From WJMT01 sp964624145 (GTDB lineage Bacteria > Acidobacteriota > Aminicenantia > Aminicenantales > Aminicenantaceae), in assembly GCA_964624145.1 (NCBI GenBank), contig CAZUXT010000004.1, positions 103,952-167,951 on the forward strand: DNA of 64,000 nucleotides, given 5' to 3'. The position numbers and the translations under genes were made by a program. The notes under the pieces are model-generated. The model ran no database searches and had not been told where the DNA came from. It saw only the letters and a program-made list of their open reading frames with translations. Shown in pieces: positions 52,635 through 63,010 of this stretch. Numbering within the stretch: the first letter of the stretch is position 1; every line of letters begins with the position of its first letter.

Positions 52635-52768
52635 GGGAAAAACTCTTCTGGAATAGAACAAAATCTTGCAATCAGCCGGTTAAGGTGCGATGATAACAGG
52701 TCTGGATTAATAAAAAAGTTTTCTCTATTAACGGTATGTTCTTTTCATAAATTAAAAGAGGAGGAACA

Positions 52769-55048
52769 ATGAACCGTCGGAGTGTTTATGCTGTTTGTTT
52801 TTTTACGATGTTTTTGGTGTTCGGGCCCTGTGTTCTCTGTGCACAGAGAACACAGGCTGATTATGAAAGGGCTTCCGGCCTGCGGGAGAAGCTCTCGAGC
52901 CTGGTGGTGAACATGCCTGAACGGCCTTTTTGGATCGACAAAACAAGCCGCTTCTGGTACCGGAAATCGGTCAAGGGAGGATCCGCATTCTATCTGGTCG
53001 ACGCAAAAGCTCTTAAAAAAGAAACCGCCTTTGACCATAAAAAACTGGCCGCTTCTTTGTCCGGGCTTCTTGAAGAAGAAGTCGAACCCCTGAAACTGCC
53101 TTTCCGGTCCATCAAGTTCACAGAAGAAGAAAAGTCCATGGAATTTGAAATCGGGGAATGGAAATACATGTGCGACCTGACCACCTATGAGGTTAAAAAA
53201 GCCGGGCCGGCTGAGCGCCGCTGGCGTCCGCGTGACTTTTCCATGTGGGAGAGAGGCCCTGCGCCGCAGGCTGCTTCTGAAGAAGCCAAGGAATCTCCTG
53301 ACGGCACAATGGAAGCGTTTATAAAAAACTATAATGTTTACATCCGCACAAAGGATAAAAAAGACGATTCCGCGCTGAGCTTTGACGGCTCTGAAGGTAA
53401 CTATTATACCTATGGCTCCATTGTCTGGTCTCCTGATTCCAAAAAAATCGCTGCATTTCGTCTCCGGCGCGGTTATCACCGTGTCATACACTACATCGAG
53501 TCATCCCCCGGCGACCAGCTCCAGCCAAAGCACCACACCATGGAATACGCGAAACCGGGCGATGCCCTTGATATCGAACTGCCGGTGCTTTTTCTTGTTG
53601 ACGGAAAAAAACAAATTCCTGTAGGCAACGCTCTCTTCCCCAATCCCTACAGTATTTCGGATCCGGTCTGGAGGGAAGACAGCCGGGCTTTCACATTCGA
53701 GTACAACCAGCGAGGCCATCAGGTATACAGGATCATTGAGATCGACGGGACCACGGGAAAAGCCCGCACCGTCATCAGTGAAGAGGCCAAAACTTTTTTT
53801 GACTATTCAGGGAAAAACTTTCGCCATGACATTGACGATGGAAAAGAGACCATTTGGATGTCAGAGCGGGACGGCTGGAATCATCTCTATCTCTATGACG
53901 GAGAAACCGGTGCCGTTAAAAACCAGATCACCAAAGGCGAATGGGTTGTAAGACGTGTGGAAAAAGTCGACGAGGAAGCCCGTCAGATCTATTTTCTGGC
54001 AAGCGGAATGAATGAAGGTCAGGACCCCTATTTCACACACTCTTTTCGGATCGACTTTGATGGTTCGGGCCTTACGCCCCTTACCAGAGGCAGTTTCAGC
54101 CATTCTATTTCCTTTTCCCCGGAAATGTCTTTTTATGTTGACACATGGTCGCGTGTGGATGTCCCGCCTGTTATGGAACTCCGCCGCACTTCGGACCAAA
54201 AAGTGCTGATGCAGGTCGAGAAGACGGACATCCGGGAACTTATTAACGCCGGCTGGAAACCGCCTGAGGTTTTCGTTGCCAAAGGCCGTGACGGCAGGAC
54301 CGATATCTGGGGCATCATCAACCGGCCCATGGATTTTGATCCCGAAAAAAAATACCCGGTAGTGGAATACATCTATGCCGGGCCCCACGGGTCTTTTGTG
54401 CCTAAAACATTCAGTCCCTGCAACCGCATGCAGCCCCTGGCAGAGATGGGATTCATCATGGTCCAGATGGACGGCATGGGCACCAGCAACCGGTCCAAAG
54501 CCTTTCATGACGTCTGTTGGAAAGACCTCGGCGATGCCGGGTTCCCGGACAGAATTCTCTGGCACAGGGCTGCTGCCGCCAAATACCCCTCCTATGACAT
54601 CAGCCGGGTGGGGATCTATGGCGTCTCTGCCGGCGGCCAGAATGCTCTGGGAGGACTTCTCTTCCATCCCAAATTTTACAAAACCGGAGTTACTTCCTGC
54701 GGGTGCCATGACAACAGGATGGATAAAATATGGTGGAACGAGCAGTGGATGGGGTGGCCGTTAGGCCCGGAATACGGGGCTTCCTCCAATGTGGACAATG
54801 CTTACCGTCTCAAAGGAAAACTCTTATTGATCGTGGGAGAGCTGGACACAAACGTTGACCCTTCCTCAACCATGCAGGTCGTGGATGCTCTGATCAAAGC
54901 GGACAAGACCTTTGACCTTCTGGTCATCCCCGGAGGAGGGCACGGCATAGGAGGTGCCTACGGGGAACGGAAGCTGGTTGATTTCTTCATCCAGCACCTG
55001 TACGGCATCATGCCTCCCAACTGGAACGAGATCGAGAAGAAAAAATAG
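52769..55048 (+). CDS. exported S9-family peptidase (DPP-IV type)
   Basis: A 759-residue serine peptidase with a signal peptide (1-26, ending LCAQR). Residues 60-470 form the DPP-IV-type propeller (SIVWSPDSKKIAAFRLRR, DPVWREDSRAFTFEYNQRGH). The hydrolase domain carries Ser620 in GVSAGG, Asp693 in GELD and His725 in GGGHG. It probably releases N-terminal dipeptides in the periplasm. It is divergent from the metal-linked receptor operon and convergent with the GH172 gene 29 bp downstream. It shares family but little close sequence with the 18.6-kb S9 peptidase. Confidence 0.9.
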   Translation: MNRRSVYAVCFFTMFLVFGPCVLCAQRTQADYERASGLREKLSSLVVNMPERPFWIDKTSRFWYRKSVKGGSAFYLVDAKALKKETAFDHKKLAASLSGLLEEEVEPLKLPFRSIKFTEEEKSMEFEIGEWKYMCDLTTYEVKKAGPAERRWRPRDFSMWERGPAPQAASEEAKESPDGTMEAFIKNYNVYIRTKDKKDDSALSFDGSEGNYYTYGSIVWSPDSKKIAAFRLRRGYHRVIHYIESSPGDQLQPKHHTMEYAKPGDALDIELPVLFLVDGKKQIPVGNALFPNPYSISDPVWREDSRAFTFEYNQRGHQVYRIIEIDGTTGKARTVISEEAKTFFDYSGKNFRHDIDDGKETIWMSERDGWNHLYLYDGETGAVKNQITKGEWVVRRVEKVDEEARQIYFLASGMNEGQDPYFTHSFRIDFDGSGLTPLTRGSFSHSISFSPEMSFYVDTWSRVDVPPVMELRRTSDQKVLMQVEKTDIRELINAGWKPPEVFVAKGRDGRTDIWGIINRPMDFDPEKKYPVVEYIYAGPHGSFVPKTFSPCNRMQPLAEMGFIMVQMDGMGTSNRSKAFHDVCWKDLGDAGFPDRILWHRAAAAKYPSYDISRVGIYGVSAGGQNALGGLLFHPKFYKTGVTSCGCHDNRMDKIWWNEQWMGWPLGPEYGASSNVDNAYRLKGKLLLIVGELDTNVDPSSTMQVVDALIKADKTFDLLVIPGGGHGIGGAYGERKLVDFFIQHLYGIMPPNWNEIEKKK

Positions 55049-55077
55049 CTCCTTTGTTCTGACAGATTTTCAGCCGT

Positions 55078-57108
55078 TCAATCCTGCTGTCTGATGAGAA
55101 AGATATAGTCGAGGCCGAAAAGGTTTCCTTCATCAGCAGCCGGATTTGGTTCCAGAGTCCGGACCTCCAGCACATTATCTCCCTCTTTGAGGTTAAAAAC
55201 ACCGAGTTCGGGATGGATCCAGAAAAGCTCTGCCGAGTAGCCGTCAACGGCCTCTTCCACCGGTATGCCGTTTATAGACAGGGCCTGCCTTCCGTATTCA
55301 TGTGACTGGCACAGATTGAGCTTGACCAAATAGCGCCCTTCTTTTGGAACAGTAAAGCGCACTTTCAGCAGGTCTCCTGGTTTTGAATCCCGCCAGACCA
55401 GGTGCTCGGCACGCGAGCAGTTGGCCAGCCGCTCCTTTGCGGCTGTGCCGCCCGTCACTTCGAACTCAAGCAGCTCTCCTTCAAAGGGCTCCAGCATGTC
55501 CGAACGGATCCCCAGGTCCACAGGAGCCAGCGCTGTGCGGTCGATCTCCTGCGGCCCTGCTGTCCCGGGCCTTGCGTACCAGTAGATGACATAAGTCCAG
55601 GTCGGACGGCAGGGCATCCAGTGCCACATCTCCTGGTCGAACCGAAGCGAGGAGGAAAAGGGAAGCGCGTCCAGCACATACCACCGGTTCAGGCTGATGT
55701 GTCCGCCGCTGGCCGGCCCGTCCACACGGGTCTGGGCATGAAAGGGACGGATAAACGTTCCGTTGTACCCGTAGGCAAAGCCGTAGTCATCCTCGGTTCC
55801 GGTGCCGAAGGTGCTGGGAAAGGACTCGCCATCCACAACGATCTTCTGGTCTCCCTCACCCCACCAGATAAGCCCGTCATTGGCTATCATATAAACGCTG
55901 CCCGCTACTTTTCCCGGCCCACCAGCGGTCAGGAAATTGACATCGAAAGGAGGCCAGGTTTCCCTGGTAAGTGTCCCCCATTGGGCTTTCAGGTGACACA
56001 CTCTCTTTCCAAAGGAATAGGGCTTGATATGCAAATCGAGCGCTACTTTATAAGGGATATGCCCTTCATTGCGCAGGCAAAGCTCCATGGATTTCTGAAA
56101 AGGCATGAGCAGGCGGCTGGTCATCCGGCCGCTCTCCCGGACGGTGAAAAAGAGATTTTCATAGGGATTTATCCCGGGGGCTGAACCGAAAAAATCCCCA
56201 AGAGGTACGCGTATGCTCTCCTCCCCGTCAAAACGGATCTCCAGAATCAAAAAGCGGTAGGCGTTATGGGCTCTGTGCGGGTCATCCCATTTGCGGCTTT
56301 CGCGCAGGTCCTTGATCTCGACTGACCACTCATAGACGGCTTTCTCTCCGGAGAGAGCGGGAAGTGTAAAAACCTCTCCGGGAGCGATATCCGCCTCGCG
56401 GCTTATCCTTTCTTCTCCGTCCGGCACGGGCGCGGATTCAGGGTCTGTGAGGATCATGGCCACCTCTTTCTGGATATCCTCCCAGGTCTCTGCTTCTTCC
56501 GGACGGAAGCTTTTGACGTCTGTCCCGGGCGGATAAGTGCGGTACCCTATCTCATAATAGAGGCTGAGCGGCTTTTCTTTCTCTTCAATAGTGATCTTCA
56601 GTGATTTTGAATAAGGGAGGGGATAATAGAGATTCCCTCCCGTACCGCTTGTATAGGAAAAGACCGGTTCAAAGGGAGCGGTCTCGCCGTTAAAAAGCTC
56701 TTTAAAAGGAACAGCGATACGCGGTGTTTCCTCCCCGTCAAAATAGAACCGCGTCATATGTGGATTTGTAGGATTGGCTGTCCAGAAGCGGGTGACAGCA
56801 CCGGGGCCCCCGGCATCCAGGAGCACGTGTTCTGTGCGTCCGGTCCCTTTTTCCGTCCGGACATATTCACCTCTGTCCAGGTTGTGGAACCAGTCTTCTC
56901 CCCCTTTGTGGCTTTCCCGGCTGTAGCTTGTGGAAGCAGCTTGTTTGAAAAAAGGGTCGGGAAGGCGCGAGAGATTTTCGAAATCCATCATCTCCCGAAG
57001 GAGACTGCGGACATCAATGACAGGGCCTGAAGATCCCCCGCATCCCGGCCATAAACCAAAAACCACAAGCAGCAGCGCAGCGCTCAGACAAAATTTTGTC
57101 TTCTTCAT
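55078..57108 (-). CDS. exported GH172-family (DUF2961) glycoside hydrolase
   Basis: A 676-residue protein with a lipoprotein-like signal (MKKTKFCLSAALLLVVFGLW, Cys about 23). The GH172 core spans about 40-520. Family segments include GPGAVTRFWTANP, LGDFFGSAPG and the catalytic pair GEGDQKIVVDG ... FGTGTEDDYG, with the Glu residues 21 apart. A C-terminal beta-domain (about 540-676, ending with LDYIFLIRQ) may bind glycan. Predicted to act on arabino- or fructofuranosides. It is similar in layout to the GH172 half of the 44.7-kb fusion but lacks the nitrilase. Confidence 0.85.
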   Translation of the reverse strand: MKKTKFCLSAALLLVVFGLWPGCGGSSGPVIDVRSLLREMMDFENLSRLPDPFFKQAASTSYSRESHKGGEDWFHNLDRGEYVRTEKGTGRTEHVLLDAGGPGAVTRFWTANPTNPHMTRFYFDGEETPRIAVPFKELFNGETAPFEPVFSYTSGTGGNLYYPLPYSKSLKITIEEKEKPLSLYYEIGYRTYPPGTDVKSFRPEEAETWEDIQKEVAMILTDPESAPVPDGEERISREADIAPGEVFTLPALSGEKAVYEWSVEIKDLRESRKWDDPHRAHNAYRFLILEIRFDGEESIRVPLGDFFGSAPGINPYENLFFTVRESGRMTSRLLMPFQKSMELCLRNEGHIPYKVALDLHIKPYSFGKRVCHLKAQWGTLTRETWPPFDVNFLTAGGPGKVAGSVYMIANDGLIWWGEGDQKIVVDGESFPSTFGTGTEDDYGFAYGYNGTFIRPFHAQTRVDGPASGGHISLNRWYVLDALPFSSSLRFDQEMWHWMPCRPTWTYVIYWYARPGTAGPQEIDRTALAPVDLGIRSDMLEPFEGELLEFEVTGGTAAKERLANCSRAEHLVWRDSKPGDLLKVRFTVPKEGRYLVKLNLCQSHEYGRQALSINGIPVEEAVDGYSAELFWIHPELGVFNLKEGDNVLEVRTLEPNPAADEGNLFGLDYIFLIRQQD

Positions 57109-57155
57109 TAAGGAAAAATAAAATAATTTACAAAAATAACCTCAACTTAGAACTT

Positions 57156-59273
57156 TTATTTTCGACATTCGGCAATCAGATCTTCGACTTCTTTTTTTAC
57201 ACTGGGGCTTATTTGTGAACCAGATGATTCAAGATATCTCTGCAGGAAAACAAGAGCTTGAGACTTGTCTCCTAAATCATAATACGCTTTCCCTAAATTG
57301 TACAAAGCCATATTAAGATCGGGATTCAGTTCCAAAGCTTTCTCCCAAACTGCCACGGCGTCCTTCAAACGACCTGATTTTTTGAGAGCAGCGCCAAGGC
57401 TGTTGTGAGCCATTGCAGAGTTGGGATCTCTGGCAATTGCCTTTTCTAAATGATCGATACACTTGACCAGGGTTTCTTCTTTGTTGTCTCGAAGGAACAT
57501 TAAAAGATAGGTGTTACCAAGATTAAGATCAATGGAAGAGTACTCAGGATCTATAGAAAGTGCCTTATCAAACGATTCTAAAGCTTTATCAAGCTCCTCC
57601 GAATACATATAAGCGATTCCGAGATAGTTCCAAATCTCTGGATCATAATTCAACATACGATGATCAGACTGACTCATAACATCGATCACCTGCTGATAAC
57701 GCCGGGCATCCAATAGTGCATTTACAAAAGAGGATAGAATCTCATAGCTTGATGGGAACTTATCCAATCCTTGACGGAGTACAATCAGGCAATCTCCTAA
57801 ACGCCCCTGATCTTTGTAGATCTCAGCTAGTTTGGAATAAGCTATGTCAACATCCGGACATTCAGTAATGACTTTCCTTATCATCCTTGCTGCCTGTTCG
57901 CTCTTCCCTTCATAATGGAGTTTAATGGCCCTTATAATTGTGTTATAAAAGGGAAGAAGGACCTTCACGTCATCCTCTGGTCCGAAATCTCCTTTCGTAT
58001 CAGTGTGAAAGCTGGAAATATAACCAAGACTGGATAGCTTTTTCAGGGATTCTTTGTCCGTTTCCCTGCGGTTTGATTCGCTACCCAATGGAATTCCAGA
58101 TGATAAAATTTTTTGAAGCTTTTGATTGTACCCGCCCAGTTCTCTTTGCTTCGCGAGATTCTTTTGCTCTGAAAAATCGCTCTTCAAATCGTACAATTCG
58201 GGCAGAGGGGACTTGATGAATTTCTTTTCGTTTTCAATGAAGCCTTGAATGGGGGCCCAATTTCTTTGATAGTAGGGATACAATGATTCTAAATAGATAG
58301 TCCTTTGGGGGAACCGACGTTTTTTCATACTGTCAACAAGTGAGATCCCCTCCAAATATGAAGGAGCTTTAAATTTAAAAATATCACATACGGTCGGATA
58401 AATATCGATATGACAGACGTAATCGTCAATTCTTGCTGGTTCCCTTCCTGGCTGAACAATGATTAAAGGAACCCAAAGCGTAGTGTTATAAGCCAAAAAA
58501 CCGTGAGTCATCTCACCATGTTCGCCTAGCGATTCCCCATGATCTGAAGTAAAAACGACCAGAGTGTCTTTGAAAAGGCCCTTCTTGTCTAACACGTCAA
58601 TGAGCCTTCCTAGTTCCTGATCAACATAGGCTACTTCTCCATCATAAGGTTGATCTTGGTATTTTTCCTGGAAGGGAGGGGGCGGGACATAGGGTTCGTG
58701 AGGATCAAACACATGAACCCAAAGAAACCATGGAGATTCTCTTCCATCAAGCCAAGCTAAAGCATTATCAACAACAATCTCTGCCTTCCTTTCTCCGTAA
58801 GAAAATTTTTGAGATGTAGGAGTCTCGAGCTTGTCGTCATAAACATCAAAACCTTGATCAAGACCGAATCGGGAATCAAGCGGAAAGGCACCAATAAAAG
58901 CACCCGTTGAAAAACCTTTTTCTTTCATAAATTCAGCCAAAGTCAATGATTCTTCCTTAACCACAAAACTGGTATTTTCATGAACTCCATGGGTCAATGG
59001 AGTAGTTCCGATTAGGATATTTGCATGGGAGGGAAGAGTCATGGGTGTGTGGGCAAAGGCTCGGGTGAACAGTGTGCCCCTCTCTGCTAATTTGTCGATC
59101 CAAGGAGTCTGCACTTCATGACTTCCGTAGCAGCTCAGCCGATCAGCCCTCAAGGTATCAACAATGATAAGAAGAAAATTTTTGGGTCTGGAGACCCTGG
59201 AGGCTTGAGCCGCATGAGGAAGCAAAACAGCCGCAATCACAATCCATATCAAGGCAGTTCGCTTTAAATCCAT
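57156..59273 (-). CDS. exported sulfatase-superfamily hydrolase with TPR tail, non-Cys nucleophile
   Basis: A 705-residue protein (signal 1-24). Residues 30-400 are a sulfatase/alkaline-phosphatase-superfamily domain: Asp39 in IIVDTLRADRLSCYG, SDHGESLGEHG later. At the catalytic site the CxPSR motif is replaced by MTLPSH (Thr79), so formylglycine cannot form. Thr nucleophiles occur in phosphoethanolamine transferases and phosphatases of the same fold, so phosphoester chemistry is possible. About eight TPR units follow (430-690), for instance PEYSSIDLNLGNTYLL and PDLNMALYNLGKAYYD. Monocistronic, 48 bp from the GH172 gene. Confidence 0.8.
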   Translation of the reverse strand: MDLKRTALIWIVIAAVLLPHAAQASRVSRPKNFLLIIVDTLRADRLSCYGSHEVQTPWIDKLAERGTLFTRAFAHTPMTLPSHANILIGTTPLTHGVHENTSFVVKEESLTLAEFMKEKGFSTGAFIGAFPLDSRFGLDQGFDVYDDKLETPTSQKFSYGERKAEIVVDNALAWLDGRESPWFLWVHVFDPHEPYVPPPPFQEKYQDQPYDGEVAYVDQELGRLIDVLDKKGLFKDTLVVFTSDHGESLGEHGEMTHGFLAYNTTLWVPLIIVQPGREPARIDDYVCHIDIYPTVCDIFKFKAPSYLEGISLVDSMKKRRFPQRTIYLESLYPYYQRNWAPIQGFIENEKKFIKSPLPELYDLKSDFSEQKNLAKQRELGGYNQKLQKILSSGIPLGSESNRRETDKESLKKLSSLGYISSFHTDTKGDFGPEDDVKVLLPFYNTIIRAIKLHYEGKSEQAARMIRKVITECPDVDIAYSKLAEIYKDQGRLGDCLIVLRQGLDKFPSSYEILSSFVNALLDARRYQQVIDVMSQSDHRMLNYDPEIWNYLGIAYMYSEELDKALESFDKALSIDPEYSSIDLNLGNTYLLMFLRDNKEETLVKCIDHLEKAIARDPNSAMAHNSLGAALKKSGRLKDAVAVWEKALELNPDLNMALYNLGKAYYDLGDKSQALVFLQRYLESSGSQISPSVKKEVEDLIAECRK

Positions 59274-59488
59274 TCTTCTTTCTTTCTCTTATCTTTCCAA
59301 TCAAAGAAAATCTTTCATGAATGACACTTCATCATCTCTTTTCTTTTTTATAAATGAAAAATTTACAAATGAATAACTTCAAAAAATTTTAACACAAAGG
59401 CACTATCTCGTCAAACAGCGCCCTCCGTTGATTCTGGGGAAAGAACAAATCTCACGTCAAAATAGATTAATTTTAGGAAGTAAATTAT

Positions 59489-60628
59489 TCAGAAATTATT
59501 TGCTTTTTTAAATTGAGTGGGCGTCATGCCGGTGTATTTTCTAAAAGCGCTGTTGAACACGGATTTGGAGTTAAAACCCACCTGGTAAAGAACCTCTAAA
59601 ATCGTTTTTTTATCCGGATTTTGCTCCAGAAGAAGCCTTTGGCTCTCTTTAATCCGGTAGGAATTGATAAAGTCAAAAAAGTTTTGGTTAAGATGTGTAT
59701 TGAGCACCTGTGAGAGGTGATGAGGGGGGATGGATACTTTTCCGGCCAGTTCCTTGAGGCTTAAAGTTGGGTCCAGAAAAGGTTTTTTATTTTTCATATA
59801 TTGAATCAATTCAGTTTTATACTTTTCTTTGAGAGAGCCGGGCAGCCGTGTTTTTTCGTATTTTGGTTCACTGGCTACAGAGAATATTTCAGGATGTTTG
59901 AAGCCTTTAAAGACCATCAAAGCTAAAAACACAAGAAAGACAACCTCAGCGATGATATAGAGAATAAACACATAATCATAATGGGTCACATTCCATAAAA
60001 CAAATTCGATGATCTCCAGTGACTTCCATCCGATAAATCCGAAAAGTACAAAATTCAGCCAGGAGAGATTGATCGACTCAACCGTTGAGTAAAGATTTTT
60101 AATCCTCATTCGATATCTTTTGAGAACAATCAAAGAAGCAATGGCATAACCAAAAAACTGCACATACTCCACAAGGTCAAAAACATGCTCCTCCAAAGAG
60201 GTGTACAAAGAACTCGTTTGCACCATTTCCCTTATGGCCCCGGCGCTGAGGGTGCCAAACTTGATCCCTATAAAAATACAGAAGAGGGCAAAAGGGATAA
60301 AATGGACACAATGGGTTTTTTTAAAACGAAAATCCTTTTTCGTTATGGAGAGTACGTATAAAAAAAGTATGGGTATATAGAGATAAACAAAAGGAAAAGC
60401 CACTTCAATCAGATGGGGAACACGAGACAGAATGAGTTTTTTCAACTCCACGAAATGATAAAAGATCCCGTTCAGTTCTGAAACAGCCACACAGATCAGA
60501 AATGCAGCCAGAATGATATTACTCACCCGCTTTCTGTTCTTTTGAGAAATCAAATAAAACGTTAAAAAAAGGCACTGAAAAATAATGATGAAATGAAGTA
60601 TGTTTTTTATGTCATGCCATATATTCAA
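59489..60628 (-). CDS. AraC-family regulator with 7TM membrane domain
   Basis: A 379-residue protein. The N-terminal 235 residues contain seven hydrophobic helices (for example LHFIIIFQCLFLTFYLIS and YIPILFLYVLSI). A cytoplasmic linker and an AraC-type double helix-turn-helix follow (about 275-379: LKELAGKVSIPPHHLSQVLN ... GFNSKSVFNSAFRKYTGMTP). It probably senses a membrane or periplasmic signal and binds DNA at the membrane. The start is TTG at 60626-60628 with a strong GGAGG site. A large inverted repeat (60711-60787) lies just upstream. Confidence 0.85.
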   Translation of the reverse strand: MNIWHDIKNILHFIIIFQCLFLTFYLISQKNRKRVSNIILAAFLICVAVSELNGIFYHFVELKKLILSRVPHLIEVAFPFVYLYIPILFLYVLSITKKDFRFKKTHCVHFIPFALFCIFIGIKFGTLSAGAIREMVQTSSLYTSLEEHVFDLVEYVQFFGYAIASLIVLKRYRMRIKNLYSTVESINLSWLNFVLFGFIGWKSLEIIEFVLWNVTHYDYVFILYIIAEVVFLVFLALMVFKGFKHPEIFSVASEPKYEKTRLPGSLKEKYKTELIQYMKNKKPFLDPTLSLKELAGKVSIPPHHLSQVLNTHLNQNFFDFINSYRIKESQRLLLEQNPDKKTILEVLYQVGFNSKSVFNSAFRKYTGMTPTQFKKANNF

Positions 60629-60710
60629 TCCGTCCCTCCTCTCTCCCCATCATTTTTTATGAATAACATAGATTGTATTAAGGGTCAATGATAAAAAAAG
60701 CTTAAGCATC

Positions 60711-60787
60711 CGGGCGCGGTTTCCCACCCCGAAGCGCAGGGAGTTTCCCCGAAAAACGGGAGGAGCGAGAATTTAAAACCGCGCCCG
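60711..60787. repeat. 77-bp GC-rich inverted-repeat element
   Basis: Perfect 12-bp arms CGGGCGCGGTTT (60711-60722) and AAACCGCGCCCG (60776-60787) enclose 53 bases. The enclosed part holds an inner hairpin, CCCG-AAAAA-CGGG (60748-60760). It is a GC-rich island in AT-rich intergenic DNA, between the end of the VWA gene and the AraC gene. It could be a REP-type element, a structured RNA or a strong attenuator. An A-run (60799-60810) follows the right arm but no T-run is close enough on the other strand for a clear terminator. Confidence 0.6.
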
Positions 60788-60827
60788 TCCTTTAACCAAC
60801 AAAAAAAAAGAGCAAATGTTCATGACA

Positions 60828-62893
60828 TCACTGTTTTTTGGTTCGCTCGAGAAGCTGGCACATCTCAACCAGTCTGATGAATTCAGCCCTGTATCCGTGC
60901 GTGTCTTTTCCTTTCCCTTCCCGGGCCAGCTTTAAGATACTGTCAAAACCGATGCTTCCTTTGAATTCGGAATCTCTGAGCAGCATGCCGAACTCAGCTA
61001 CGGCCGCTGAAAACTTGAAGTCATCCGTGCTTTTGTCCAAAGATACCTTTTTATCAATAACCGGAGTCTCTATGAGCTTGCTTTTGTCTCCATCCGGCTC
61101 TTTGTATCTCAACTTTACGGTCATGGCCTCTGGGCTCTTGAACGCTTTCGGACTTATTTTCGTATCCTGGTACTTCAAATCCCCTATCTGGGCCACTTCT
61201 TCATCCGAGCCATAAGGAATGATCTCATAAAGTGCGGTCACAGAATGGCCTGAGCCGAGTTCTCCGGCATCCTTGGTATCATCCGCAAAGTCCTCCTTGT
61301 CCAAAATTCTGTTCTCATATCCGACCAGCCTGTAAGCTTTGACTTTCGCCGGATTGAACTCGACCTGGATTTTCACATCTTTGGCAATGGTGAACAGAGT
61401 CCCGGTTAAGTCATCAATGAATACTTTTTTGGCTTCCAGGATGTTATCGATATAAAAATAGTTTCCATTTCCCTTGTCCGCAAGCTGCTCCATCCGGTTG
61501 TCTTTGTAGTTACCCATTCCAAAACCGAGCACGGTCAGAAAAATACCTTTTTCCCTGTATTCTTCGATCATCCTCACCAGCTCCGAGGTGCTGCTCACTC
61601 CCACGTTAAAATCACCGTCCGTAGCCAGGATGACTCTGTTGTTGCCGTTCCTTATAAAATCTTCCATGGCGGTCTTGTACGCCAATCTGATTCCCTCGCC
61701 CCCGGCTGTGGAACCGCCGGCCCTCAGCCTGTCCACCGCTTCGATGATCTCTGCCTTATTTGAAGCAGAGGTGGATGGGAGGACCACTCCGGCTGCCCCT
61801 GCATAAACCACAATAGAGACCCTGTCTTTCTCCCCCAGCTCCTTTGCCAGAAGTTTGAAAGCCGTCTGAAGAAGGGGGAGCTTGTTCGGGCTCCTCATAG
61901 AGCCGCTCACGTCCAGCAGAAACACCAGATTGCTGGGAGGCTGCTCCTCAGAGGTGAGTTCGCGCCCTTGAAGTCCGATGTGGATCAGTCTGTGAGCTTC
62001 GTTCCAGGGACAGAGAGACATTTCAGTAAAGATGGAAAAAGGCTCCTTTTTTCCGGGCAGAGGATAATCATAATCAAAATAATTGATCATCTCTTCAATA
62101 CGTACCGCATCTTCCAAAGGGAACTGATTGTTCCGGATAAAACGCCTGATATTGGCATAAGAAGCTGTGTCCACATCAATGGAAAAAGTTGAGAGAGGAT
62201 TGTGCNNNNNNNNNNNNNNNNNNNNNNNNNNNNNNNNNNNNNNNNNNNNNNNNNNNNNNNNNNNNNNNNNNNNNNNNNNNNNNNNNNNNNNNNNNNNNNN
62301 NNNNNATTGGCATAAGAAGCTGTGTCCACATCAATGGAAAAAGTTGAGAGAGGATTGTGCAGAGCATCGAAAAACCGGTTCTCATAGATCCGCGAATACT
62401 CTTCGGTGTTAAAGGAAGTGTAAACACTCACAGGAAACTGAGCTGTTTTAGGCCTTGCCGCAGGCGCTCTTTCTGAGACGACTGCTGCCGTAACGCCCCC
62501 TACAACACCTCCGAGCACACGGCCTTCCTCATCCATGTGTATAAAGGAAGTCATTTTGAGCCGGATGTTGATTTCCACTGCCTTGTCCGCAGAGACAGAA
62601 ATATCTTTTTTTTCAAAAGGAACAAATCCGGCTATTTCTGCTGTTAGATCATAGAGGCCCGGATCTATGTTTTTAAAGCTAAAAACCCCTTTGATATCCG
62701 TTGTGGTGGTGTATTCCTTTCCGGTCGGCTGCTGCGTGATCTTTACAAACACGCCCGGTATGGTGCTGCCTTCCGTGTCTGTGACCCTGCCTTTGATCCC
62801 TGTCACCGCATCTGCCTGAAGCAGCACAAACAAAATCAAACACAAGGCAAAAATTCCTGAGACCAAAACTTTTGAAAATTTTGTGACTGACAT
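60828..62893 (-). CDS. VWA-domain protein with DUF3520 (YfbK-like), split by an assembly gap
   Basis: After removing the N run and one copy of the 55-bp duplication the frame is continuous, giving about 636 residues. Order: signal peptide; carboxypeptidase-regulatory domain (about 30-110, GIKGRVTDTEGSTIPGVFV); vWF_A N-terminal segment (RFFDALHNPLSTFSIDVDTA); VWA domain with MIDAS FLLDVSGSMRS; and C-terminal DUF3520. Homologues are exported metal-ion-dependent adhesion-type proteins of unknown ligand. The start is ATG 62891-62893 behind AAGGAG. The gene is probably intact in the real genome; the break is an assembly artefact. Confidence 0.85.
62151..62360. other. scaffold gap of 100 N flanked by a 55-bp duplication
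   Basis: Bases 62151-62205 and 62306-62360 are identical (55 bp, starting ATTGGCATAAGAAGCTGTGT). Between them lie 100 N (62206-62305). Both copies encode the same residues of the VWA protein (about STFSIDVDTASYAN). Contigs from a de Bruijn assembler share k-mer-length ends, so this is most simply an unmerged contig overlap padded with Ns, and no sequence is missing. Confidence 0.9.
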
Positions 62894-63010
62894 TTTCATC
62901 TCCTTCTGTTTTATGTGCCCCACTCTCTATTCATCCTTCTACCACAATATACAAATCAGAGAAACAAATATTCCCTTTTTACACAAGAAAAATGAAAAGG
63001 ACAGAACAGA

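Noticed and set aside
52745..53491. Long open frame (about 248 codons) on the minus strand inside the S9 peptidase gene
   Set aside because: It is antisense to a gene with complete signal peptide and catalytic domains; composition is Phe/Arg-rich without family similarity.
53861..54709. 282-codon minus-strand frame inside the S9 peptidase catalytic region
   Set aside because: Opposes conserved GVSAGG and GELD motifs; its own translation shows no family pattern.
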